Assembly (NCBI GenBank): GCA_964014735.1
Contig: CAXHBH010000009.1
Location: 1 to 49,958, forward strand
Reading direction: 5' to 3'
Origin: UBA7446 sp964014735
GTDB lineage: Bacteria; Bacteroidota; Bacteroidia; Flavobacteriales; Flavobacteriaceae
Length of the DNA stretch: 49,958 nt
This document shows, in pieces, positions 7,132 to 17,700 of the stretch. Below the pieces are notes generated by a model. It worked only from the letters and a program-made list of their open reading frames with translations. It ran no database searches and was not told the DNA's origin. Position numbers and translations under genes: made by a program. The first letter of the stretch is position 1. Each line of letters begins with the position of its first letter.

Positions 7132-9421
7132 ATACAGCAAATATGTTCGATTTATTTGGGTTGCTTTTGGCCTTGCCACACTTATCGTATTAGCCATTTT
7201 TGGAGCTGCCTCCCTAGGTTTTCTAGGGCAAATGCCAGACTTTAGGCAATTAGAAAATCCCAAAACGAATTTAGCTACCCGAATTATTTCTACTGACAAT
7301 ATCGTGTTGGGAAAGTTCTATTTTAACGATAACCGTACGCCCATTTCGTACGATGAAATACCTACTAGCATGATTGATGCGCTTATCGCTACTGAAGACG
7401 AGCGGTTTTACAGTCACTCAGGAATCGATTTTAGAGGTACAGCCAGGGCTTTATTTTATCTTGGGAGTAAGGGTGGAGGTAGTACCATCACCCAACAGCT
7501 GGCGCGTCAGCTTTTTACGGGTGTGCGTTCACGAAATAAATTAGAAGCTATTGTTCAGAAAATCAAAGAGTGGGTCATTGCCATTCGTTTAGAACGCAGG
7601 TACACCAAAAACGAAATTTTGGCCATGTATCTTAACATTTACGACTTTAATTATAATGCTGACGGTATTCGCTCTGCGAGCTCCATATATTTCTCAAAAA
7701 TACCAGAAGAAATGTCTTTAAGCGAATCAGCGATGCTAGTCGGGATGCTTAAAAACTCGTCGTTATACAACCCTTTAAGGCGCCCCGAGCTTGTTAGAGA
7801 AAGACGAAATATTGTCTATCAACAAATGTTACGTAACAAATTGATTGACCAAAAACAAAAAGACTCACTATCGGCACTACCTATCGAAATTGACTTTAAT
7901 CCTCAATCACATAGGGAAGGTATTGCGACTTACTTCAGGGCATACTTACAGAAATTTATGCGTTCGTGGATAGCAAACAACCCAAAGGAAGACGGCAGTT
8001 CATACAACCTCTATTTAGATGGATTGAGTATCTATACGACTATAGACTCTAGGCTACAAACCTATGCGGAGCAAGCGGTGGGTACACACATGTCTACACT
8101 GCAGAAAGAGTTTTTTAGACAAAACACCGAAGAGTTTAATCCAACTGCACCCTTTTTAGAGATTAAGGAGGGTGAAATTGAAAGTATCATGGAGCAAGCC
8201 AAACGACGCTCGGAACGCTGGCGAAAAATGAAGTCACAGGGACTAGATGAAGAAAGTATTCTAGCAAGTTTCGAACAGCCTGCTGAAATGCAAGTCTTTG
8301 GTTGGGGTGGTGATATAGATACAGTAATGACACCTACCGATTCTATTAGATATTACAAGCACTTCTTAAGAGCCGGTATGATGTCAATGGAGCCACAATC
8401 TGGTCATGTAAAGGCTTGGGTGGGTGGCATAAACTACCGTCATTTTCAGTTTGATCACGTCATGCAAGGCAAAAGACAAATTGGCTCAACCTTTAAACCA
8501 TTTGTATACGCCACCGCCATAGACCAATTAAAGCTTTCTCCTTGTGATTCACTACCAGACGGATATTATTGTGTTGAGCCCGCTAAATTTGGTGCGCACG
8601 ATGCTTGGTGTCCCAAAAACTCTGGTGACAGGTATATAGGGAAGCGAACGCTCAAAAACGCACTCGCAAACTCGGTTAACACAATAAGTGCACGGCTTAT
8701 TGATAAGGTAGGTCCAAGACCTGTGGCAAACCTTGCGCGTAACTTAGGTGTAACCTCTTACATCCCCAGTGTGCCTGCCATTGCCCTAGGCTCGGCAGAT
8801 TTAAGCGTTTATGAAATGGTGGGGGCATATTCCAGTTTTGCGAACAAAGGTATTTATGTTAAACCCGTTTTGGTCACACGCATTGAAGACAAAAACGGTA
8901 CGGTAATTTATCAGGCAAGGCCTGAAACAAAAGATGTGTTGAGTGAGGAGTCTGCCTATGTAACCCTAAAGCTACTTGAAGGGGTTACAGAAGCTGGTTC
9001 GGGAATTCGATTACGGCATGTGGGCGCAGATAAAACAAACCCCATTTTTAGGGATGTTGTTACTGATTATCCTTATGCATTTGAAAACCCCATCGCTGGA
9101 AAAACAGGAACCACACAAAATCAAAGTGATGGTTGGTTTATTGGGATGGTGCCAAATTTGGCAACCGGGGTTTGGGTTGGTGGCGAAGATCGTGCAACCC
9201 ACTTTGAAACCATAGCTTACGGGCAGGGGGCTACAATGGCCCTGCCTATTTGGGCGAGTTATATGAAAGCTTGTTATGCGGACTCTACGCTGGTGGTATC
9301 ACAAGAACCATTTGAAACGCCTGAGTTCGTATCCATTCCGCTTGACTGTGATTCACTATCGTTGGCACGACAACAAAAATCCTTTTTTAAAGACGAAGAC
9401 CTTAGCGATTTAGGGTTTTAG
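7124..9421 (+). CDS. mrcA: Class A penicillin-binding protein (PBP1A-like transglycosylase/transpeptidase)
   Basis: Polymerises and cross-links peptidoglycan at the outer face of the inner membrane. The 765-residue product has one N-terminal membrane anchor (about 9-34) and a GT51 transglycosylase domain with catalytic Glu91 in EDERFY and GGSTITQQLARQL. The transpeptidase domain has the SxxK motif STFK (Ser455), SVN at 517-519 and KTGTT at 660-664. All catalytic residues are present. Between the two domains lies a charged linker (about 340-400) rich in Glu, Lys and Arg. The stop overlaps the convergent CYTH gene by four bases. Confidence 0.94.
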   Translation: MSRYSKYVRFIWVAFGLATLIVLAIFGAASLGFLGQMPDFRQLENPKTNLATRIISTDNIVLGKFYFNDNRTPISYDEIPTSMIDALIATEDERFYSHSGIDFRGTARALFYLGSKGGGSTITQQLARQLFTGVRSRNKLEAIVQKIKEWVIAIRLERRYTKNEILAMYLNIYDFNYNADGIRSASSIYFSKIPEEMSLSESAMLVGMLKNSSLYNPLRRPELVRERRNIVYQQMLRNKLIDQKQKDSLSALPIEIDFNPQSHREGIATYFRAYLQKFMRSWIANNPKEDGSSYNLYLDGLSIYTTIDSRLQTYAEQAVGTHMSTLQKEFFRQNTEEFNPTAPFLEIKEGEIESIMEQAKRRSERWRKMKSQGLDEESILASFEQPAEMQVFGWGGDIDTVMTPTDSIRYYKHFLRAGMMSMEPQSGHVKAWVGGINYRHFQFDHVMQGKRQIGSTFKPFVYATAIDQLKLSPCDSLPDGYYCVEPAKFGAHDAWCPKNSGDRYIGKRTLKNALANSVNTISARLIDKVGPRPVANLARNLGVTSYIPSVPAIALGSADLSVYEMVGAYSSFANKGIYVKPVLVTRIEDKNGTVIYQARPETKDVLSEESAYVTLKLLEGVTEAGSGIRLRHVGADKTNPIFRDVVTDYPYAFENPIAGKTGTTQNQSDGWFIGMVPNLATGVWVGGEDRATHFETIAYGQGATMALPIWASYMKACYADSTLVVSQEPFETPEFVSIPLDCDSLSLARQQKSFFKDEDLSDLGF

Positions 9422-9885
9422 GATGGGATGCCGTGGACGGCTAAGTAACTGTTGTAATAGCGCTTATCGCCTGTAACTTCTTTTCCAATCCATGCAGGAA
9501 GCTGTATTTTATCCTTGGCGTTTTTAAGTTCAATCTCGGCAATAACCAAACCCGCGTGTGCGGCTTCAAAAACATCAACCTCAAAAAGTTGTTGTTGCTC
9601 AACAACGTGGTGCCTTGTCTTTTGGATAACACCAAACAAGCACAAAGGCATCAATGCTTTTGCTTCCGATAGCGGTATTTCTTGCTCCCATTCTAGTCGG
9701 GTGGTGCCATCGGCAGATGAAGCGCCTTTGATGGTCAGAAATCCTTTGCCCTCACCAATGCGCAAGCGAACGGTACGTGCTGGGTCATTGGAGATATAGC
9801 CTTGAAAAACCTGAAAAGAATGGCGTGCAGAAAGAATGGCGTGCTCTGGGTCGTCTACCAAAAATTTGCGCTCGATTTCAACCAT
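9418..9885 (-). CDS. CYTH-domain protein (triphosphate tunnel metalloenzyme)
   Basis: CYTH proteins bind triphosphate-containing compounds in a beta-barrel tunnel and hydrolyse tripolyphosphate or related substrates; the true substrate of this one is unknown. The signature ExExK is at the very N-terminus (Glu3, Glu5, Lys7 in EIERKFL). Further family elements are VRLRIGEGKGFLTIKG, LEWEQEIP and IAEIEL. At 155 residues it is a complete single-domain protein. Its ATG shares one base with the stop of the S1/P1 nuclease gene upstream, so the two are probably translated from one message. Confidence 0.88.
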   Translation of the reverse strand: MVEIERKFLVDDPEHAILSARHSFQVFQGYISNDPARTVRLRIGEGKGFLTIKGASSADGTTRLEWEQEIPLSEAKALMPLCLFGVIQKTRHHVVEQQQLFEVDVFEAAHAGLVIAEIELKNAKDKIQLPAWIGKEVTGDKRYYNSYLAVHGIPS

Positions 9886-10676
9886 TAGCCTGATGGATCA
9901 AAAATGGCGTTTAGGGTAGCGGCAAGGCGCAATCCGGCATCTAATAATTGTTTACGAACCGTTTCGAAATTTTGATAATGATAAACATAGCCCAGTCTGG
10001 TGCCTTTCGCTGTTATGTCATAAAGGGTGTTTGCGAGGTCTTGGGATTGATCTACCCAATCCAATAAAGGGGCTGTCATAATAACTGCTTTTTGTGCGGG
10101 CGAGGGCTTGGGTAAATTTGCTGCTAATTCTGTAAAACTCATGTTATAATGTTCAATAAGGTTAGTGTCCCATAATCGATGGAGGTTAGTGCGCTTGCCA
10201 AACCAAAAAAGATCAATACTATTTCCTCCTTTATCTTCCTTTCTTCCGGTGTGCAAGGGCTGGTGTACATCACCTATAAAATGCACAAGTAGCTTTAGAT
10301 AAAAAGCTTTATCTTCTTGAGAAGATGTTGGGGTTTTTAGGGTCTCTATACAAGTTTGAATGGCTGTTACGATATCGCCTTTTGGATTTTTATCTGATTC
10401 GCTGTATCGGGTGTTTTGATCCATATTGACATAATGCCAAGGCGCTAGGTGGTCGTATCTATTGTCAGAGCGTATTTCATCGGCATAGGTAGAAACAAAA
10501 GCGAGGGACATACCGCCCAAGAGTGTGTTTACTTGCTGGGCCGCTTTTGAGGTTAGGTGTTTTTGGGCGACTGCTCCTATTACACGGTGTCCTGTACTTC
10601 CCCAGGTCTCAGCATAGGAGCTTTGTACTGTTAAGAAAAAAAGAAAGAGTTGAACTATGGGTGAATAAGCTTTCAT
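9885..10676 (-). CDS. S1/P1-type nuclease, secreted
   Basis: Zinc-dependent endonuclease acting on single-stranded nucleic acid, likely periplasmic or outside the cell. An N-terminal signal peptide (about 1-22) is followed by the WGSTGHR segment in which Trp25 and the following His belong to the trinuclear zinc site. Further metal ligands are suggested by DHLAPWHYVNMD, FIGDVHQPLHTG and LHRLWDTNLIEHY. At 263 residues the length is typical. It could feed nucleotides or phosphate scavenging. It sits nine bases downstream of the PorP/SprF gene and overlaps the CYTH gene, so all three may share a transcript. Confidence 0.92.
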   Translation of the reverse strand: MKAYSPIVQLFLFFLTVQSSYAETWGSTGHRVIGAVAQKHLTSKAAQQVNTLLGGMSLAFVSTYADEIRSDNRYDHLAPWHYVNMDQNTRYSESDKNPKGDIVTAIQTCIETLKTPTSSQEDKAFYLKLLVHFIGDVHQPLHTGRKEDKGGNSIDLFWFGKRTNLHRLWDTNLIEHYNMSFTELAANLPKPSPAQKAVIMTAPLLDWVDQSQDLANTLYDITAKGTRLGYVYHYQNFETVRKQLLDAGLRLAATLNAIFDPSG

Positions 10677-10685
10677 GAGACAAAG

Positions 10686-11687
10686 CTACAGAATTCCTCG
10701 TACTATGGTTGGGCGGTATTTATCACTCAAAAAGTCGATGCCGAGTGTAAACTGGTGAAAGCCCGTATTGTTTATTTTTATGTCTCCAATCCCGAATGTA
10801 TATGCGTATGAAAAAGTCCACTTTTGATGTTTTACGCCTGTTAAAATGGTAAATTGAGTAAATGGTTCGCTGTAAGCTGCGGTTGCGCTGTTGGTTAGCG
10901 TATCCGTAAGTCCTTTTCGGTAAGAAGCGCCCAGCCATAGTTGTGTTTGTTGAATGCTGTGGTGTGATTTTAAACTTACATCAACATTGGGGCGATCCAC
11001 ATATTCAATATAGTCAACCAAAAAGGAGGGCTCCAAAGCCCACTTGGGATTCATTTCAAAAAAGTTTCCTGCCGACACCAAAAAACGCCTTGGGCTTTCA
11101 AGCAATACTTGATCGCTGATGTCTTTGCCTACAAAAACAAGGTTTTGAACGGTAAGATGTGTATAAAAAGAAACCAAATTATACGTCATCCCAACATCAA
11201 CATACATGCTTGAACTATTCACTTCCCCTTCTTTTACCACCGCTTCAGAAGAAGAGGCAAAGGCCGTTTGGTCGTGTTGATGAAAAGAGCTGCCTACCGT
11301 AAGTCCAAAAGAGAGTTGGTTTACTTCGTCTACATCTCTGTAGGTGTTAATATGGTGCGCATATGTTGCTTGTATTCCTGTCCTAGAATGAAAGCCGTTT
11401 TTGTCATTGAAAAGCATACCACCAACCCCTGATTTGTCGCCTATTCTTGCGTGCACATTTAATGTCTGCATAGAGGGGGCGTTTGCGATCTCCAACCACT
11501 GGGTTCTGAAAGATGTTCTAATCTTTATTCCCTCATAATGAGCGCCTGCCATAGCAGGATGTAATATGTAATAATTATCAGTGAGATAATCGGTATATAT
11601 AGGCATGCGGTATTGTGCTGTTGCTGTGGCAACAAGCATCAAAAAAAGGGCCGTAAGTCTAGTAACTAGTTTTTTCTTATTCGACAT
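10686..11687 (-). CDS. Type IX secretion system membrane protein, PorP/SprF family
   Basis: PorP/SprF proteins are outer-membrane beta-barrels that accompany particular T9SS cargo; SprF is needed to put SprB on the surface. The 333-residue product has a signal peptide (about 1-24), then the family hallmark YTDYLTDNYYILHPAMAGA, FRTQWLEI and GVGGMLFNDKNGFHSRTGIQATYAHH. The C-terminal half shows alternating beta strands, ending in FTLGIDF. It is divergent to the giant type B-sorted adhesin with only 39 bases between start codons, which makes it the likely partner for that cargo. Confidence 0.92.
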   Translation of the reverse strand: MSNKKKLVTRLTALFLMLVATATAQYRMPIYTDYLTDNYYILHPAMAGAHYEGIKIRTSFRTQWLEIANAPSMQTLNVHARIGDKSGVGGMLFNDKNGFHSRTGIQATYAHHINTYRDVDEVNQLSFGLTVGSSFHQHDQTAFASSSEAVVKEGEVNSSSMYVDVGMTYNLVSFYTHLTVQNLVFVGKDISDQVLLESPRRFLVSAGNFFEMNPKWALEPSFLVDYIEYVDRPNVDVSLKSHHSIQQTQLWLGASYRKGLTDTLTNSATAAYSEPFTQFTILTGVKHQKWTFSYAYTFGIGDIKINNTGFHQFTLGIDFLSDKYRPTIVRGIL

Positions 11688-11700
11688 GTAAAGAATTCAT

Positions 11701-11727
11701 TACATTCGTGCAAGTTACACAAACCTA
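11701..11727. promoter_or_regulatory. Divergent promoter region between porP/sprF-like gene and the adhesin gene
   Basis: TAGGTTTG on the minus strand (11720-11727) exactly matches TAnnTTTG and lies 32 bases before the PorP/SprF start, overlapping the first base of the adhesin's ATG. On the plus strand TACATTCG (11701-11708) is a near match, 18 bases before the adhesin ATG. Neither has an obvious -33 TTG. The overlapping layout suggests that the two genes may compete for or share control. Confidence 0.45.
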
Positions 11728-14700
11728 TGCTAAAGCTGCTTCGTAATATAGTGCCTATTTGCGTTATTGCTGCCTTTTTGTGCTTGCCCAAGGCTTTATT
11801 TGCTCAGCTAAGCAAAGTACATTACATCCCTCCTATATCAGTCACTACCCATATACCAAACAGCGAACCAACAGATCAGTTTATTTATATTTCAACCCCA
11901 AGTGTTAATCCAATCACTGTTGTTATAAAGCCTGTTGGAGCTGCGCGGGCAGATTACATTTACAAAACGGTTTCAAATGAAGCCCCTGCTATTGAGAATA
12001 TACGTTTACCCGGCGGGGCAACAAGCTCTATTATCGGTATGTGGGATACGCAACTAGTAATTCCTGAGTCCCTAGGCGCAGCTATTCTTAATGATAAGGG
12101 GTATATTATTGAGGCCGAAAAGCCTATTTATGTTTCTGTTCGACTTCAAAGCCAGGCACAAGCGGGGGCTATTGTCTCAAAGGGTGGCGCAGCGCTTAGT
12201 AATTCCTTTCTTTTTGGTGGTTTTGTAAATGACGTCGGTACTCTTGAAGATTTGTACAAACAAAATACTTCTTTCGATAGCTATAATAGCTTCTTTTCTG
12301 TAATGGCAATCGAGGACGATACTGAGGTTACGGTCGAATTCCCAAAAGGTGTTGTACTTTCTAACTACCCAGGGACATACCCTTTGTCATTTAAACTTAA
12401 GAAAAACGAAAGTTTTGTGGGGATTTTAGAAGCAATAAATAGTAGTGGAAATATAGACGGGCTAATTGGAGGTAAATTAACATCAACTAAAAATGTTGCT
12501 GTTATTTCAGGAAGTACTACTGGTACAAATGGGACTGGCGATGGTCACGATTACGGCATTGATCAGTTAGTCGGCGTAGAAAATGCTGGAGAAGAGTTTA
12601 TTTTTATTAGAGGGGAATCTATCAAAAATGTGGGGGCCACCCCTTATTACAGCATAGAAAATGTTATATTAGTGCCCCTAGGAGCTGGAACGACTTACAT
12701 GGCTAATAATGGGCCTGTAACTCCAATTACAGGGGATTACGCTGTAATAGAAGGAGGTGCTTATAACAATAATGGTAATATGTATGTAGTTACTTCTGGT
12801 CCTGTTATGGCGTTTCAAGGAATCGGTGGAATACGATATAATATTGATGGGAGTATTTCGAATAATCCTGAACCAAATCAGGGGTTGTTTGTAGTTCCGC
12901 CGCTAAGTTGTGCTGCAAAAGGCGAAATCAACAACATTCCATTTATTAATGAAATTGGCCCTGCAAATCCACAAAATGGAGGCATTGGGATTGTTGCAGA
13001 AACTGGAAAGAATGTGTTTTTAAATGGATCTTTGCTTAACGACGCTCAACCTACAGAGAACCCTTACTATGTTACTTATCGAATTTCTGGGCTTGCTCAA
13101 GATTTATATGATGTAAATAGTACTGGCGAGCTATATGTTTCTTATTTCACATACCGAGGCTCCTCTACTTCAGGAGGGTTTTATTCGGGGTTTCAATCTG
13201 CCCCAGAGTTTGTTTTTGATGTAGATCTTGTTGCCCTTGGCCCATGTCTTCAAAATAACCTAGTATTAAATGCAAGCGGTGTAAGCGGTCTAGACTCTTT
13301 TGAGTGGTGGTATAACCCGGATGCTGGAGAGGATCCGGCTAAATGGCAGAAGATTCCGTCTACTGCAAATATTAATTCATTAACTCCTTCACAAATTGGA
13401 TGGTACCAGTTGCGAGGAGTGTTTTTTTGTGGTAGTATTTCTGATACCCTGGTTTCAAATCCAGTTTATATTGGAAATTGCCCAGAAGATAATGACGATG
13501 ATGGCATTCCAGATAATCTAGATCTAGATGAAGATAATGATGGTGTGCTTGATAGCGTTGAATCTGGGGGTAGTTTTGTTTTTAATTTAAGTGACCCTTA
13601 TAACCCGGGAGTTCCAACAACAACAAATAAATCCGTTTCATTGCCATCTGGGTATTCTGTAAATAGTGCGGTTTCATTATCATCAGGCAGTTCAATAGTG
13701 GGCGGCAATACTGGTTTGATAACAATTACAATCCCGGCTAGTGCGTCTGCGGAAAATAGCTATACGCTTAATTTTAGTCAGCCATCTAATATTCAGGTTT
13801 CTTTTCTGGATGCTTCATCACGTGTCGATAATGAAATTATAAAAATTCAGACTTCAGACACAAATAAAACAATTTCTCTTATAAATTTTGAAAATGATTT
13901 TTTTGTTGACACTGATTATGACGGCGGCTTTGAATCTGGGATAGCATATTATACCAATAATTCAATCCTTGGGAAATTCAATCCTTCTGTAAGCGGGGCG
14001 AGTGATATTACTTTAGTTGGCAGCAAGATTTCAGATATCACTGTTAGCCATAAATTAAATAATTTGACTGATAATGGGAAATTAACTTTTTTAATTTCAT
14101 TTTTTGATCTTCCGCTAAATACAGATTCGTCGTTGACTGGAGGAGATTCTATCCCTGATTATTTAGATAATGATAGTGATGGTGATGGCTGTTTTGATGC
14201 AATTGAAGCCGGTTATGAAGATATGGACAATGATGGCCTAGCTGGTATAAGCCCTATATTTTACGACCCCTCTAGCGCTACTTCATCTGCTGACGAACGT
14301 GGGCGCGTTGTTTATTCGGGTTATGATTATACGCAAGCTGTACGAGACTTTAATAATAATGCCGTGTTTGACTTCCAAGAGCCTGGCCCTATTCCTGAGT
14401 TTTCTTTAGAGCCAGTAGCTACTTCTATTAGTGAGGGAGAAGTTGCTACTTTTACTGTCGCTTTTAATAATGCGAATACTATTCAATGGCTAATGGACGG
14501 AGTTCCCCTTTCAAATGATGCCATATTTAATATTTCATCAGACGGTACAACTCTAAATATAAATACTTCTGACACAAGTTTAGACGGGAAAGTGTTTTCT
14601 GTTTTAATTAGCAGTGATTTGTATTTGTGTACAAATGCCTCTAACGGGGCTCCATTATCCGTCCTAGCCCTCCCTCCAATACCAGTGCTTGATCGGGTTT

Positions 14701-17700
14701 ACTCTTTCTGTTACTCTGGTTTGCCGGGTGACGAAAAAACAGTTCTTGACTTAAAAAATGCTATTGGAAGGTCTGATATTAACATTTATAATGATGAACT
14801 GGGTGGGGGGGTTCTTAATGATATAGATTTACTTGTTGATGGCGAAGATTATTATGTCAGTGCGTTTAATAGCTCGGGGGGGGAGAGTGTTATTAGGTCC
14901 TTAACTAACGTTGTTATTGCTAGCCCTGAAATTGTGATGTCTGCATCAACTGGTGCTATCTGCTTGGGTGATTCCGTAACACTAACCGCTATAGGTGTCC
15001 CCCAAACAGTTACAGAGTTTGAAGATAATCTTGATAATACTTTTGAAAAAATTACTTCGTATGGTGGCTCACATTACTTCCTTAAAAAGGATCCAATGCC
15101 TTGGACTTCAGCCAAAAGTCTAATTAAGTCGTTAGGCTCTGGTGCGTCAATGTATGTCATTAACAGCAAGAGTGAAGAAATCGAAATATACAACAAACTT
15201 TTATCAATGGGCTACGCAGGGCCTGACAGTACAGGGAATGATGTCAACCACTTTTGGCTAGGCCTAAGACAGATTGATGCCTTAAAAAATGGGGCTGTTG
15301 ACGAAGGCTGGGTGTGGCTTGATGGGCGATTACTTACTCCATTAGAGGAGAATTGGAACACAACAACTGCGACTGAGCCCAATGATTATAGTTGTAAAGA
15401 CTGCCCCTCTTATGTGGAAGATGGTGGCGAAGATTTCGCTCAATTCGATTTTAGTCCTGGTGGTATTGATTGGAATGATATGTCAGATAACGGAGGGGGG
15501 GGGAACTCCTGGCCAATATTTGAGTTTGAGGGTGTGTCTGACGTTAAATGGTACAAAAAAGAGCTCGGAGGGACAAAAACACTTCTTTCTGGATTGACAA
15601 GTAATAGCATCGTGGAAACGCCATTAGTTACGACAGAATATTTTTACGAGATTACAGTAAATGGCCTACTTTGTGAAGACAGTGTTACCATAAATGTTAA
15701 TGACTTACCAACAATGATACCTGCCGATGATTTCTCTGAATGTGACAATAATTTAGACGGCGATAGCACCAACATGAATGAGGCCAGCTTTGATCTAATT
15801 CAAAAAAGAAAAGAAATACTGCTTAGCGTTCTTGACCGAAATGTCTTTTTTTATGAGAGCAATACGTCGGCTCTGGCTGACAGTATAGCAACAGCAACCC
15901 TATATACCAACACTGCAAACCCCCAAACCCTGTTTTACAAGGTTGTAAATACCAACACGGGTTGTGTGTCTAACGGCTCAGGAAGCTTTGATTTAATTGT
16001 TGAGGACCTTCCACCAGTAATAAAAATTTATGACTATCACGATTGTGATGACGATAACGTCGGTAATGACAAAGACGGTGAACATACGTTTGATTTAACC
16101 CAAAAAACCGGACAAATTTTAGCTGCTCTGGGAGGAACAGCTTCGGAATTCGGCGTCACATATTACGCAAGCTTAGCCAATGCAAAAAATGATTTTTCAC
16201 CCATTACTACATACACAACCCTGCCAGCAGACGGAAGCGAGAAAGAAGTTTTTGTTCGCATAAAAGACAACGCTACAGGCTGTGTTAGATATGATAACTC
16301 CTTTAAGGTGGTCGTGGACAAGTTACCAACGGCGCTCATTTCAACAATAGAAATTGAGCAATGTGAATCTGATGGTCAAATAAAGTACAACCTCAACAGC
16401 CTTGTAGATCGTTATTCGGCAAATTATGCTAATGAAGTGTTTGAGTTTTATTTAGATGCCGCACTAACAACCCCTGTGCTTGACGATGAAAATTTTGTCG
16501 TGCCAATCGGCATTACTACGCAAGATGTATATATAAAAATCATTGATAATAATTCCCTTTGTGTGCGTTTTGATGATGTTTTTACTGCTGGAGGCCCCAG
16601 GAAGCCCTTAAGAGTTTCTTTTACTGTAGGAACTAACAATGTGCCTGCGGCGTTTACGCCCCTAACTTTTTACGATTGTGTTGACGAAGGTAGTGGTAAT
16701 CCAGTAACGGGAACTTTTGAGACATCCGTTTTTAACGACATTAGAGCAAGCTTGTTGGCTGCTGACCCAGACTATAACATGCCAACCGTAGAAATCAACT
16801 TTTACAAGAGTGAGTTGGATGCTGTTTTTCAAAGAAACTCCATTGACGTAACCCAGCCACTAATTGTTAATCCTCCCTTAAAAACACAGGAAATATGGGC
16901 GGGTATTAAAGATATTGGTGTAAAAATTGAATGTTTAGGGCATATTAAAGTCGCTGATTTTATTTTAGCGCCTTATCCAACATTTAATCTACCATCAAAA
17001 CAGGTATTCTGTACCAATTTGGGTTCAGACCTTATTAGTATTGCCAACCAAGGAGGTACGTACACTTATGTCTGGACTCTTAACGGTTCGCCATTTGCCC
17101 ATACCTCTGCAATCATAACTATTACTAGCGGGGGAACTTACGAGGTTACAGCAACAGATACTTCAACGGGGTGTGAGACAAGTAAAACTATTGTGGTAGA
17201 TGAATCAGAATTTCCGCTTTTTGAGCTTGATGATTTAACCGTGTTTGACTTAACTGGGGATGGCAGCAACAGAATTGAGGTGCTGACTGGAATTGGCGCA
17301 CTTGGAATTGGCGACTATGAATTTTCGCTAGATGGAGGCCCTTATCAAGACAATCCAATTTTTGAAGACGTGCCTCCCGGTATACACCAAATCTCAGTTA
17401 GAGACAAAAACGGATGTGGAACAAAAAGTGTAGATGCTTCTGTTATAGGATATCCGCTTTATTTTACACCAAACGGTAACGGTAAAGACGATAATTGGCA
17501 GGTTTTAGGAGTCAACGCAGTATTCCAGTCGCAGTCATTGATTTATATTTTCGATCGACACGGAAGGCTGTTAGCGCAAATTGCAACCGATGGCCCTGGG
17601 TGGGACGGCACCTATAATGGTACGCCAATGCCCGCAGATGACTATTGGTTTAGGGTAAAATTAGAAGATGGCCGAACCTTTACCGGACATTTTAGTTTAA

